Shown here: positions 12,246 to 24,739 of the stretch, one piece after another
How the letters are laid out: every line of letters starts with the position of its first letter
Numbering within the stretch: the stretch's first letter is position 1
NCBI GenBank assembly: GCA_026419785.1
Contig: JAODTK010000532.1
Span: forward strand, 62,001 to 126,000
Source of the DNA: Sclerodactyla briareus
Lineage: Eukaryota > Echinodermata > Holothuroidea > Dendrochirotida > Sclerodactylidae
Length of the DNA stretch: 64,000 bases
Direction of reading: 5' to 3'
Position numbers and translations under genes: made by a program
The notes under the pieces: generated by a model
The model's database searches: none
The model's input: only the letters and a program-made list of their open reading frames with translations
What the model was told of the DNA's origin: nothing

Positions 12246-13495
12246 ATGAGGAAAAAAAGGAATTGTTTCTGCGTTTGCATCATACATCTACCTTCAGCAA
12301 GAATCTGTTTCATTTGCTGTTATAGTAGATTTGACAACAGGCTATGACGCTTGGATTCACTAATGTTTGAACCGCACCTTTGCTTAGAGTTTCCTCACAT
12401 TTGAATCCTGTGATTTGTTCTGTTGCTGATTCCGCCAGGTTTTGCATATTTGATTTTTAATGTAACATGATTACAGTGTCTCGATAGAACCAAAATATGG
12501 TACAAATCCACACACAGTCAAACATGTGGTTCATAGAGGTCATCAAAGAAACCCTTTTGGCTGCAGTCCTCCTCAAAGTACAATTAACATGTTGGCAGTG
12601 AAATATGGCTGATGCAATTGCCTGGAATGAGGAAGCCTTGTGTGGAGGCGAGCATATTCTTGAAACACATTTTTCTGTTGTAATATACTCTCGCTGACCC
12701 CATCATTTCAAAGGCCGTGTGATCAGTTCACCCTAATTATCCTTAAATTAGCCTAATTCGGCTGATACCTATCGTCCCTACTGTATTATTTTGTAAACAG
12801 CGCCGCTAATCATTGTCAACAGATAGGCCCCTAGCTTTGTCACTAACTAAGGCTTACCGGCGAAACTCAGCCAACGCCCGGCATTTTCTGTACCAGGTCA
12901 CAGTTTGTTTCCTGCAGTTTGACTGAGCAGCTAGGCATCGTACCGTTTCGAATATTTGGCAAAATTTTTTCCAGTCAACCGTGGCCGATTATCTGTTTAC
13001 CACCTTATTTCGTCGTACGAGTATCACAGTCAGGTATTTGCGCATCGCTGCGCCTTGTGCTAGTGAGGCCTAATCACAACGCATTGCCGTACTGGTATGG
13101 TAGTGCCCATCTCGCGCAACTGGTTTTTGTCATTTTTAAATACAATTTTCACTCTTATGTTTGCCGCCTTAAAGCTTACTATGTGTTTCTTCGGGTATTT
13201 TTCATATTTTTCAAGCAGAATGTATTTTCTATGTCCTACATTGCCCGAAATAACGATTATAAAATTCCTCGTCGTTGCCTAACGGACAATATCAATTGTA
13301 ATTGCTGCTGCCTAGGCTTCGATCTTATGGGGGCATTTCCGTTCCCACCATGCAACCGCGCGTTTTCAATTGTCTGCAAAATACAGCGCCGACCCTCTCT
13401 CTATCTATCTCTGTGATGTTAGTAGTAGTCAGTAGTAGTTAGTGGTCTCGTCTATTCGACATGCTCCTTGATCATCCTCCCTCCGCCCCGTTATC
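12246..13495. other. Noncoding; one long chance frame
   Basis: A 165-codon plus-strand frame (12919-13416) crosses this stretch, but its composition is Phe/Cys/Leu-rich and shows no motif. At 13395-13440 there is CTATCTATCT and TAGTAGT simple sequence. I assign no gene. Confidence 0.4.
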
Positions 13496-13800
13496 CGAAT
13501 CATCGCGCAAGGTTTCTTGCTTCCTCGCAACTGTTATGTTGATGTCTTTGAATTGCGATTTGATTTTTTCCCGAGCAAAGTAGTCACAGTTCTCCCACCT
13601 GGCTTAGTAGTATGTCTCACTGCCTTATCTCAGAGCGATCTTCGCTGGAGCTTCTTCTTGGATTCTCGCAATGTGACCAAAAAATCCTCAACGTCTATTC
13701 CTATTTGCTACTACGGACGACCAGGGATTTGGATTGGTCACATCGTAGAGTTCGTCGGTTGGTATCCATTATTATTGGTCCATCTGATGTTGAGAACATT
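13496..13800 (-). mobile_element. LINE 3'-end relic (reverse-transcriptase C-terminal motif)
   Basis: The minus strand encodes FFGHIARIQEEAPAKIALR (about 13626-13690). This matches the (L/F)GHIAR...PA..AL motif found after the polymerase domain in many metazoan non-LTR retrotransposons. In-frame stops lie on both sides, so it is dead. The plus-strand 147-codon frame here is the antisense shadow of this relic. Confidence 0.5.
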
Positions 13801-14004
13801 GCGGAGTAGTCTTCTTGGAAAGTGTCAATTTTGTAATAAAGATTCTTCGTTGTACCCCACAGTTCACACAATTATACCGAAAAATACTCTGTATAAGGCA
13901 TCGAAAATCCGGAGTGTTTGGATGCTGTACGTATTCGTCTGGCTCTTGAAAAATTGTTGATAGAGTGTGAAACATGGTTTGATTATAACCCCTTCTTCTG
14001 TTGA

Positions 14005-16000
14005 TGTAAGTAATAAGTAAGTAATAATATAAGTAGTAAGTTAAGTAAGTAAGATAGTAAAACTTTATGCTTCCAGTAATGGAAATTAAAGATATCGCAT
14101 CGCACATAAAATTCGAATGTACAAAAATTTATGAATAGAAAAATAGACATATCATGTATAAACAATAAACAGATAGAAAGGATAACCGAACACCACAACA
14201 ATTGCTGGAAAGACTAGCGACTCAATGTTGTCATGAATGTTTGATTGCACGTGGGATGAAATAGTTGCGATAACGGTTGTTCTACTGTATGTTGCCTCAG
14301 TCTCCATCCCTCTATTGATCACATTGTCTGAAGTGACAGTAGAGGGGATTCAGAAACTATCATCCACACTGACTCCATTTGGTGTCCACGTATAGATTGG
14401 TACACTGATCAACAACACCTGCGGAACTCCATACCCTACCCCAGCATTCTTAATTATATGGTCAATACGTTCTTTTTCTCATTTTCTGGTCCCATTCCCT
14501 CCCCAGGCATAGGAGACAATATCCCCAAACTCCGACCTCCGGCAATATTGGAACTTGTAGAATAATTGCATAATTCCGTTTCGAACATAAAAGCTGACAC
14601 CCTTCCTAGACAATACAACCTGGTATTCAGCCTTTTAACCCGGGCATACACGTGATACCCCAAGGAAGAATGGTCAAATTGTTCCACCGATGATATTTAT
14701 GGAACTAACTCTCTCAACTGCTTCACATTTGATAATAACGGGAGGAGTTTCAACAGCGCGTTGCGAGTGTGAAGGTTGTCGATGACCAGTTCTTTAGTTT
14801 TGCTAATATTTAATTCCAAAATGTTATTGTCGCAATAGTCCACGATGACTGCAGCTGGCAGAGTATGCCTCATCATTATTGCCAATGATGAGTCCAGCAT
14901 AGCCGTATATCAGCAAATTTAATAAGGGGACATATACTCTCCTGGTATCTAAAGTCGACGTGATACAACGTGAATAAAAAATGGTGCAAGCACTCTGCCT
15001 TGTGGCGCTCCAGTAATGGAGGGCAAACAATGTCAGACCGGCAAGTTGGGACTTAGTTTAACAAATCGGGTACGATCTGTAAGAAATTTACAATCCAGTG
15101 AATGAACCCATTTGGTAGGTCCATGTGATCAATTGCTGCAAGTTATGTGGCTGGATTGTATTAAGCGGAGAAAAGTCAAGAAACATAACTCTTAGCAGAG
15201 TTACCTGTGTGTCTAAGTGGAAAAAGACGTTGGAGGAGCAGCAGGATAGCATCCTCACAGCTCGGTAGCCTTTGTAAGCAAATTTAAAGGATTCTAAAAA
15301 AAAGGAGCAACCAAATGGCTAAAACTACTTAAAAAGAAGCGCTCACACACTTTCATGGGACTGCAGTTAATGCTATAGGACGAAGATCATTCATGCATGA
15401 AATGACTGGACGATTTGGCACTGGGATGATGTTAGACTGCTTCCTAGTTGAGGCACCACTCCTGTTTGAAATAAGTATTATAAATACACTGAAAATATGA
15501 GCCAACTCTATTGCACATGCTTTAAAAAACCCTTGGATTGATATTGTCCGGTCCAGAGCTTTTTTGATGGGTCAGCCCACAGAACAGCGGCGAAATCATG
15601 ACAGAGAGACCTCTATTATTGCACGTAGAAAGTAGAATTCGTTAAAACAGATCGCAGCTCTAGGTATTCGTTAGTTAAAATCATCATGATCAAATCGATT
15701 GTAAAAGTGCTTGGAGATTAGTGGCATAGTCAATTGTGAGTTCAGATATGTGGCAAGAATTAGAGTTATTGTTGTAACCACTCATAAGACGGCTACCATC
15801 CCAGACATGTGTCATATTATTGTTTGTAAATAGAGTCGCATCCTGTCCCGGTAGACAGCTTTCTCCTGGGCGAGATACGGTTTAAGTTCTTCTGGACCTC
15901 CCGTAGTTGATCAACATCGCCTTTCTGGACTATCCCTCTTCTTGTTGATTACAGTCTTGACCCTCTTGGTGATTCCGGTTTATGTTGGGTAGTAGACTTT
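14005..16000 (-). mobile_element. Degraded LINE: reverse transcriptase domain and 3' tail
   Basis: Reading the minus strand from high to low coordinates gives RT landmarks in the right order. They are FTNNNMTHVWDGSRLMSGYN (about 15780-15850), RT fingers INDLRPIALTAVPMKVCER-like (15342-15420), FLDFS..NTIQPH (15137-15200), GAPQGRVLAPF (14975-15015), CDNNILELNISKTKELVID (14770-14845), and a segment resembling the post-RT YLG...L..RLY.L motif (14590-14690). Stops and frame changes interrupt it, and the YADD box is degraded. It ends in a TAAG-type simple repeat (14005-14060), as LINE 3' ends often do. The VDFSSAFNTIQPH and SKTKELVID type is known from fish and echinoderm elements of the CR1/L2/Rex group; the exact clade is inferred. 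Confidence 0.75.
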
Positions 16001-17336
16001 GACTTGTTCGTGGGGATAGTATTGGTCTTCTTCGGTTCCTAAACAAATTCCTACAGATTTACATTTCTGCCAACTTTCATTGCCATTTCTTGGATTGAGA
16101 ATTCTCCGTTTTCGTGCTGTTTATTTTAGATTTCTTCTTGTCAGTTTCTCAGTCACCGCTCTTCGATGTCCTGTAATATATGTTCTCCAGTCGATTGCCC
16201 AAGAGCTATCATCAGCGTATTGTGGTCCCGGTGTGAAAAGTTGTCGGATTCATTTGCGCTGTAGGTCAGATCAACTAACTGAGATGGTTGCATAACGCAT
16301 CAATATCATTTTCATTCCGAGTTCAAAGATTGGCAGGGATCAGGGGCGTCGGAGCGTTTCGAAAAGTGGGGGGGGGGGGGACACATCGAATGCAAATGAC
16401 CTTCTAAGCGGAGCGCACCATCGGTGGGCGCGGAGCGTACACCGACAATTTCAGATTCTCATAACCTCCAGATCGACGGACGGAAACGGCACTTGCCAGG
16501 CTCTACAACCATCAATGTGTGATTGAGTAAAAGCAGACAAACAAAGTTGCTGTCACTGTGCATACGAAGATGATTTACCGAGTATCACACATGGTTATTT
16601 TTTTTATACCTTTTCCACTCTGTGCTTTGTTTTGCGTTGGGATCCAGGGGTCTACCGAACGGTCTCTTGGGTGGGATCGGAGGAAAAGCATAGGCGTACG
16701 GGACCACTCCAATTTGGGAGCAGAAATGTACAAGAATTCTAAAAGTAGTAATTGGCTAACACCGGCGAGCGCGAAAAAGTCGGCAAAAAATCAGACATTT
16801 TTTCTAGTCTTCTTTTTTGCCTTTTCCTTCCCCAAATTTTCCACGAAATTCGCCCGAATTTTCCATCTCAGAATTTGGGTGGGGTGGGGGGGCAGTCTGC
16901 CCCAAGGTTTCCGGAATTAATCGAGTGAACTAAATGATTCGAAGCATTACATCGCATATTGAGCCTACAACGCCTGGAGAAAAAACGCCATTGCGCGCGA
17001 ACCATTGAAATTTTTTGCCACTTTGGCTATTCGATTTAAAATTCGAGAAACTCGGTATGAAACAGGGGAATCCTTCCACTTCGGCCTAGTCGGGTCCAAA
17101 TCTTCATCTGGGGTCCGCACCTGGAATTAGTGGACTTCAGACAATTCAACGCGATTAATGTTTGGTAAGACAAATTGAATCGATTTAGAGTGATACAAAA
17201 ATCGGGCTTGTGCCTATATTTGGTATTACGGTCCGGAAAAGTGGGGGGGACAACGATTATGATAATCCCACCCCCCCCTTTGGAAAGTGGGGGGGACATG
17301 TTACCCCCGTCCCCATGTGACGCCATGCCAGGTATG
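16001..17336. other. Noncoding between two LINE relics; G-rich repeat units
   Basis: A unit of the form GGGGCGT...GAAAAGTGGGGGGG occurs at 16345-16381 and as CCGGAAAAGTGGGGGGG at 17231-17250. A related GGAAAGTGGG string occurs at 21557-21567. These are probably fragments of one repeat family with a variable G tract. The open frame at 16558-16920 shows no domain. Confidence 0.4.
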
Positions 17337-18940
17337 TTATAAGGAAAATGCACGCGCACTGTCACCCTGGGGGGACCGATGTTTCGTGCTGAATGTGAAA
17401 GGATTCCTATGTTTGCCGGCAAATTGAAGTGTATGAAAATTGTTCATAATAGTGAAATGAGATAGAGTGCGTCGCTCTCGAGAGTGTTGCAAATCTTTAT
17501 TATGTGCATTTTGAGTGGTATCGAACGCCTTGCTTATGTCAAGCAATAGAAGGTTGATGTTATATCCTATGAAGTTAAGGAGGTTTCAGCTCAATTTGAA
17601 AAAGCGAACACGAGCTCTGCAGTGATTACCTGAGGTATAGGCTGTTGGGGACGGGAAGTATACGGTCATCAATTAGGGTGGGATTCTCCTTTTATACAAA
17701 AGTGCGATGATTTCCTCAGGGTTGAAAGTAAGGATCACAGGTCTTAAATTTTCTGGTGCTGGTCTTTAGTATTCTGGTTTTTGAATTGGTGTTAAGATTC
17801 CTGGTTCAATTTTCTATTGGTATTTCTCAGGTTTCGGCTATGTTATTCAGTATGTCAGCTATGTATTTATGGGTTCAGGGGGCATATTGAGATGTTGTTC
17901 AGCTGGATTTGGTCAACAACCTGGGGATGTATTATTCTTTAATGATGCACCCGCTCGTTTAATTTCTCTCATTCAAAGGATTTGCTTAGTTTCCTGGGGA
18001 GACGTTTTTGGTTTTGCTTCGGTTGTTACAGTGAAAGTGTTTTCAAAATGTTGGCTGATTTCTTTATTTTTGCATCTGTATCTCCAACGATTCATCATCA
18101 ATTTTAATTGAAATTGGATCCTTCTTACCTTTTTGTTGCACCTACTTTGTATTGCCTTAAAGAAGCGGTGAGAGTCATCCTTACTATTTCAATTTCAGTA
18201 ATTCGTAATAGTTTTGTTCATGTGTGCTTTCTAGTGAATGATGGTTTTTTTTGATTATTTTATTCTTTTAGTTTTTAACTCTATCTTCTTATGTATATCT
18301 TTACAGTTGTCGATTTGAAGTCTGAGATCTTTCTGTTTTTGGATAAGTCTTAGCTATTTCAGTATTATTGAACAACGAACTTTCCTGTGGGTGGGTTGAT
18401 TTTGCAGCATTTTCTAGGCAAATTGATGAGAGGTTATTCCAGTTAGCTTGAGGAGACTCAGAAAAGTTGCTTCATTCAGAGGCCTTGTTTACACTTTCAT
18501 TGAAGTCAATTTGGTTTGATTTAAGATGACGTGAATTATACTTCTAACCCTTATTGACTGGATAAATTTACCTTCTCGTTGAGCTGTTTAGGGTGAAAAT
18601 ACTTTAATGATTTTGTGATCAGGGTTGATATGGAGGCCATTGAATGCCGAGCGTCGGTGTTAATAGGATTTTGAAGTTAATGGGGCTATGATATAGTCAA
18701 TTGACTTCTGATAGGATTCTGTGGTTATTAGGTATGAAATTATGTATAAGTGTTGATATGCTCAATTTGTGTCTGTAGAAAGTATTACATAAGTTGAGAT
18801 TGTTTCGCACAATGAGATCTCTTAACAATTCACCTTTGTATGGTTTTATACTGTGGTATATTTCCGATATGTTTTGGATGGAGGGGATTGGATGAGCGAG
18901 ATTTCGCGTTAAAATCACCACATATCATTAATTCCTTTTT
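17337..18940 (-). mobile_element. Second degraded LINE: AP-endonuclease and RT fragments
   Basis: The minus strand encodes an endonuclease landmark CGDFNAKS (about 18900-18920). After it come a Q-K-S-I-D-Y-I segment (about 18690) and a DHKIIKVF segment (about 18610), which is the expected order for the LINE endonuclease. Further on it shows RFFKAIQS-like text (about 18160) and RT palm text NINLLLLDISKAFDT (17510-17560), then PQGDS (about 17350). The RT type differs from that of the 14-16 kb relic (LDISKAFDT against FLDFS..NTIQPH), so these are two elements. Many stops show that it is inactive. Confidence 0.65.
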
Positions 18941-19140
18941 GTTTCTTGTATTCACTCGATTTTCTAGATTGTGATGTTCTGTTTCTTAGGATTCTTGTTG
19001 GTTACACCGAGGTTGGGGTATATGCATTTATAATATGTAAAGGGTGAGACTTTATTTTGAGTAAGTTTATAACTTCAATAGAGAAGGGATCTGATCTGCG
19101 TTTTGAAAGTTACAATCAATTCCTCTTTTACAAAGGAAAC

Positions 19141-19760
19141 CTATCCGTGATAGATGTGAAACACATTGCCAGCCAACTTGAAACGCGAGGGAATGCTGGA
19201 AATGCACCCAAAACGAACGGTTCGCGCAAATGGTACCTGCAGTAAACCACGAGTTATCGGTGGCGAGCAATGATGATACGGCGATTTGGCGGCTAAATTA
19301 TGCAATTGGACCAGGTTATGGTGCCATATACGAATAAATTTCTGTACGAATTTATTATTCTGGAAATTTTTGAGAATAGATCTTCGCAATTGTGCTGTTG
19401 GAATTTGCAGAATGTAGAAATTTTTGTGTTCTACCCATTCCAACACCTGATAATGTGAACACAAGAGTCGTACTAACTAGAGCATACATCTGGCTTAGGG
19501 TTAGGCCTACGTAGCTTGCAATGCGGTTTCATCCGCCACTTGTTTGTCTGGCCCCGATGCGATGAATACATAGGCAGGTTGAAGATATGACATGACCAAC
19601 TCATTTTGCAACAAGTGTACATAGGCGTCAACAGGTGGGACGGGACGGGGTGGAACATCCCCCCCCCCCACTTGTGACAATGCTTTTTCACACAGTAAAA
19701 TTCGGAAAGTGGCAGATCCAGTTTGAGCCAGTGCGGGAACCGGTACCCAATACACGCGCC
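19141..19760. repeat. Dispersed repeat, copy B (uninterrupted)
   Basis: This aligns with 8281-9044 and 9829-9975 but lacks the TIR element. The junction here reads GGGTTAGGCC, with a single TTA. A C-run follows at about 19660. The copy keeps no clear coding capacity. Confidence 0.7.
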
Positions 19761-20579
19761 GCGGTATACGTAATGTGTGCGAGGCCAGGAGCTTTGTGAG
19801 CGGGATATTAAGGTGTTGAATGTGAAGGAAAGTAGTTAGTTTACAATCCCATGCAAAACAAAGACGTACTTTAGACGGACGATACTAGTCAGCGTTAGTG
19901 GGGACAGGTGGGCTCTGTTTCGCGGAACGCAGTGTTTCCAGATACAACTGCAATGAACAGATTGCTGTGATAAACTGTTCTGCAGTAAAATTAATCTAAC
20001 GCCCTTCTTGATTTATAGCGGACGAGTCTATTGAATTATCGATACCCCGCTGCTGAGACGCTTTGTGGGTGATTGGGAGCAGCGTCAATACCGTGTTGCA
20101 TTATCATACGGCGAGCTCCACCGACCTCCGCGGGAGGTTCATTTTATGTCAAAAAATCGAGGCAAACCTTTCGATATGGCCTATTAGAACTATTTTTTTT
20201 TTCGATATTAACAGTGCTATTCTAGAATAACCTTGGCGACCCACAAATTAAATATATCTCTTTGACAATTTCGTGTGCTTCGCTGCTGACAAATCACGTG
20301 CCACTTTCCACTGACCCTAATTTCAAAAGCGACTAAACTGCTGAAGTGATTACAGGCTTTCAATGTGTAACGTGTAGTTTTACTTGTGAATATAAAAAAA
20401 TGGTCATTGACCCTCACCAGTTGGTGTATAAGTACCGCACCCAATTGGAGAATTGGCATAGTTACGGCTGAGGTGAAAATTCACTCCATTTGTGACGTTT
20501 ATCATGTATTCTTTTTTCAGATAAAAAGGGTTAGGCATATATGGCACTATCATTTGGCACTCTGTAACAGTGTTTAAGC
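19761..20579. other. Noncoding
   Basis: No supported gene, and no repeat clear enough to delimit. Confidence 0.35.
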
Positions 20580-21330
20580 CCTACTTAAACATGGCTACGC
20601 TGCGCGGGGGAAACCATTATGCCGCTTGCACTCATAGGCCCAAATTCCCATTGAACATAGAGAGGCTAAGGTGAAAGCCGGTCTAATTGTAAAGCGATAA
20701 CTTTAATTTATTATTGAAAATGAGCCATATGGAAATCACCATTGGCATGTGATTAAGCATTAACTCATAAAAATTGCTACGCTGCACGCAACCAATGGTG
20801 CCGCTTCGCTTGGATTGCCTTCCTTGAAAATCGAAAGAAACATCGGTGACTAAGGTTGAAATCATATGCTTCAAGTTTATTTTTGAATTATCAACATGAA
20901 AAATAGTTCCTCTGGAGATCCCCATTTGGCATTTAGAAGACTAATTTCGAACATTTCGCTTCGGTGCGCGGCAACTAATAGTGCCGATTCTATGGGTTAG
21001 TATGAAGCCGCTTGACCATAGCTGGTGGGTAAGAGGAAATTCATTTCAATTGCGAAGTTATTTTCAATCTACATAAACTTGCCATCTGGGGCCTCACCGT
21101 GCATCTGAGAAGACCATAATTGAAGTTTTCGCTACGCTTCGCGACAACCCATTAGTGCAGCTCTGCTTTCATAGAATATGAATCGATCAACCATCTGTGG
21201 GTTGACGTGGAAATTCCTTATATTCCATTTCCAATTTAGGTTTATTTGAAATATTTGTGAATGAAAATGACCCTCTGGAGCTTCTCTTTGGCAACGGAGA
21301 ACACCTTTTACAAATTTCCGAGCGCGGAAT
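20580..21330. repeat. Degenerate tandem repeat, about 180 bp unit, about four copies
   Basis: The landmark CGCTACGCT(G/T)CGCG..AAC.AAT.GTGCCGCT recurs at about 20595, 20785, 20955 and 21130. Each copy is followed after about 100 bases by GAAAAT.A(G/C)CC..(C/A)TGG. The landmark is nearly self-complementary. It looks like an old satellite-type array. Confidence 0.55.
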
Positions 21331-22950
21331 CTGGCCCATCTGGAACCCATCATTGGGATTGGGACCCCGGCTGGTAAAACTCCTCCTCTGTGATGCATAA
21401 ACTAAATGATTGAAATTGTAAACCAGAAGCCTATAAACTGAATATTTGAAATGTAAAAGCGTGACTTGTAGCCAGAAACCTATCCCTGAATATTTTCGAT
21501 AATATTTCCGGAATAAAAAAGGTTTCTTTTTGTCAATATCAGGGGTGTTGAAGCACGGAAAGTGGGAATTTTTTTTTCCCCGTTATCTGACTAACTTTTT
21601 ACAAACCCGATTGGCGCCTTCGGCTGAATAGTCATCACCTGCTGAGCCCCCCCCCCCCCCCCCAGAGAAATATTTTGCACTACGCCCATGCTTGAGCTAA
21701 AAGCCTCGGAAATATCATGTAGGAATCTCGCTAAATTGATCCGGACCGGGTTGAACGATTAAGCAGCTGAGAGTTTTATTGTTGTTTAAGTATAAGTTAA
21801 AGGATGGTCTATACATAATAGAAGATGCCTTCCGATCCTGACAATGTGGATGTTCCATTTCTCCATACTGGCCATTATTAAATGCATCATGACTATTTCA
21901 TGGGTGGCAGGCACTTATAATCCATACAATAAGTTATTCGCGGGGGAGTGCCTCTTCGGTCCACTTAGTTTTCAACATCATCACTGACTAAGGACAGCAT
22001 GGTCAAGTTCATGGTGAGATCAAACGCTCTATACACCTGTCACTTTTTCGTCCTCACCAGAGGACGGCATCTACTTCCGTCATGTCTGAAAGGCATAATC
22101 TGCAGATAAACAAGGGTGGCGCCCACGGAGGTGGGGGGGTGTGGAAAAAAAAAAAAGGCCAAAAAAAAAACAAAAAAGGGGGGGGGGGGGGGGGGGGGAA
22201 GGGCATGGCCCCCTCCGTCGGGAAGCTGCCCCCCCCCCCCCCCGTCGGGAATTTTTCCCATCACGTCGGGAGCCCGGTTGGGTACGCTAAAAAATTTACA
22301 CACCCCCCGACGGGCCTATTGCCGGCGACCTTATGAATATTTTCAAACCCTCTTTTATAACTAAATTGCCTATATAAAAGCTAAAAAATTTCGCGCCTCA
22401 TATCTTTCATGTTATTGCCAATTTCCTCGCTCGAGTTTAATAAAAGCGTATCCATCCGCCCATCTTCCTACTACATAACTAACAATACTGGCATATATAG
22501 CCTAGATATGACTACACAGCTTATGGATTCTTCGCAATGTCCCTCTCCTGCAAGTGATTAACGTTACAATTCTGTTGTGGAGGATGATCGTCCTGCTGTC
22601 TACCACTGTTTTGCTTTGTGTTCTCCGACGCAAATTCTCCCATGCAGTGCCCACTCAGCATTTCCTGTGCATTTATCGAGAATACCTGACCCTATTCTAA
22701 CATTGACCACTGATTGCGTGGGATTCCCTGAGAGTAAACATGCCTCCACAATGTGTATTTTATTTTTTTCGATTTCATTATTCTTTGAGAGAAATGTTCC
22801 AGAAATGAAAACTGAAAAAATGCAGGTTTGTTTTTTTATCTATGGGGTAAGGTGGAGGTTCGGGTGGAACATGGGACCCACCCCGTCGTGGGCCGGACCG
22901 CCCCGTCGGGAAACCCTGGCGCCCCATGGTGCCAAAGCAGCAACTTAAGG
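21331..22950. repeat. Noncoding with long homopolymers
   Basis: Poly-C at 21646-21662, poly-A and poly-G at 22145-22198 and poly-C at 22230-22244 are interleaved with five or more copies of CCGTCGGGAA-like text between 22210 and 22915. The homopolymers are likely trouble spots for the assembly. I see no gene. Confidence 0.5.
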
Positions 22951-23139
22951 CACGAGTGGTAGGCATGAATCAGAGGAACTTCAATCACTATGGACGGAGA
23001 AATTGTGGTAAACCTGTATGAACCCACTGGTGACACCCCATTTAGAACTAGGCTACCAGTAATGGAGGCCATCCCTAGCGAAAGATGGTAGATGCCGAAG
23101 AAGGATAACGAAACTGCGTGCCAGCTGGGTATCCGACAC

Positions 23140-23430
23140 TACACATGATGAAGAGAGAATTGAAGGAACTGAAAATCGACTACCTTAGAAAAAAAGGCAT
23201 ACACGACAAGACCTTATAACACTGTGTACAACATAATAAACGGGAAAGACAAATAGCATGTAACTGATGACAACATCCGCTTTGTGCTGGGGATATCACG
23301 CGAGGACCGCAGAAATTAGACAACGTCAGTCAGACTCAAAGTAAGGGAAGCATTCGTATTTCAGCCGTAATTGGAAGACCAGAATTAGAATGCCTGAAGG
23401 TGCCATGAGTCCACTGCACGCGCTTGAATC
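23140..23430 (+). mobile_element. LINE relic, C-terminal coding fragment
   Basis: With frame corrections the plus strand resembles the post-RT region of non-LTR elements. It shows RELKELKIDYL.KK, then YNTVYNIINGKDK, then RLKVREAFVFQ and RISAV. These correspond to the L..L.L..LE.RR..GDLI..YKI.NG...R...F..R....WN.LP block. It is heavily degraded. Confidence 0.4.
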
Positions 23431-23919
23431 TATTCCGAGCGACTAGAGAACAGAGAACCAGGATCTTCAAGGTTGGAAGAACCTATGTATCCCTTAGTCA
23501 TCTTCACGACGGTGCCAGGGCGTACCCACGGTGGTGTTTCAGTACCCCATCCTCATGCCCCAAGTGATCAATAAATTGTTAACACGTAAAACCTACTTTC
23601 GCAGCAGTTCATAGCGGTTTTGCAGCTGTCATTTAGCAAATATTGCAGCAGGCTTTGTCTATAGCCCATAAATTTGCCAATGGGCTTGAGCTATTTATTA
23701 GGGCGCACTTCTCTTGGTTCCGACCCCCCTCCGGCCCCTTCGCCAAGACAAATCTCTCGCTAATGCGCCTGGAGGTGTATCATCCAGGTAGAATCCAGTA
23801 AAAGATAGTGTTTTTTTTTTTTAGAAAAGCGATATTCACTCGAAACATTGGCGATATGATTAAAGTAAAGTCTTCGAGATTATTCATGTTGTATGTATTC
23901 ATGATTTACAAGAAAGTCT

Positions 23920-24095
23920 CCTAGGTTGAACTTACAAATAGGAATGAACATTTTTTTTCTCGCGGAGTTGCTGTCGATGTATGGAATAGTCTCCCGTTTA
24001 GCAATAAACAAACTGGTACCGTGGCACATTGCAAATTCAAGAGCTACCTCGATAAATTTCTGAGTTCCAAACGACTGGACTGGGAGCTTATGCGA
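23920..24095 (+). mobile_element. LINE relic, final C-terminal motif
   Basis: The plus strand encodes FFSRGVAVDVWNSLPF and then KFKSYLDKFL. This is the ending typical of many animal LINE polyproteins (FF..R.V..WNSLP......FK..LD). It may belong to the same element as the relic at 23.1-23.4 kb. Confidence 0.55.
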
Positions 24096-24469
24096 GCCGT
24101 TTGCCACTCGTTCCCTGCTCCGTCGTCCTTTGCCGATTCTACCATCGATGATCGAGAAGTGCAGGATAAAGGAATACTACTGGTAATTAATTGTTGAAGT
24201 GACCACACCATTAAAAACATTTGAGAACTTCATACCACATGCTGTAGGGCTACGTAACAACATGATAGACAACCTGACATCGCCTGGCGGGTGAACCGCG
24301 CCAACGTGTATATCCATCCCCACAGTTTTTCAGCAATCAGTGGGGGAGCCAATGTCATTTGATAATGCCCCAAGAATCATGATGGGTGGGTCCGATGAGG
24401 CTGAAACAAAGTTGGGCTAAAACGTGCCAATGGTTCCTAACCGAGACGCGCAATCATCGAGAAAAATGT

Positions 24470-24730
24470 TTCGCAAGAAAATTCCAAAATGGCCGCGGTG
24501 GTTCCCATGTGCGAAAACGAAAGTTGGTCCTCAAACGATCGCCATGTTTCCGAATAAATGCCCGCAAATTCATCCCAATGAAATGATTTTCGCAAAAATC
24601 CAAATGGCCGCCCGGTGGGGTCCCTGGGGCAAAAACGAAAGTTAGTCTTAACTATCGTCATGTTTCCGAAACGCGGCGATCAGCGATAAACTGAAATGTT
24701 CCGTCAAAAATCCAAGATGGCCGCCCTCCC
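24470..24730. repeat. Three-unit tandem repeat with ATGGCCGC motifs
   Basis: The units are about 115 bases. Each has AAAATCCAAGATGGCCGCC-like text (24486-24498, 24600-24611, 24712-24725), followed by a GGGG-rich segment, AAAACGAAAGTT and CATGTTTCCGAA. AANATGGCCGCC resembles the YY1 consensus. Confidence 0.55.
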
Positions 24731-24739
24731 CAGGGGGAG

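Noticed and set aside
12919..13416. A 165-codon plus-strand open frame
   Set aside because: Biased Phe/Cys/Leu composition, no domain or splice context, and an overlapping second frame. Consistent with chance.
13517..13960. A 147-codon plus-strand open frame
   Set aside because: It lies antisense to a minus-strand LINE motif (FGHIAR...PAKIALR), which explains the sequence better.
22116..22364. Glycine/lysine- and proline-rich open frames on both strands
   Set aside because: Translations of poly-A, poly-G and poly-C tracts.
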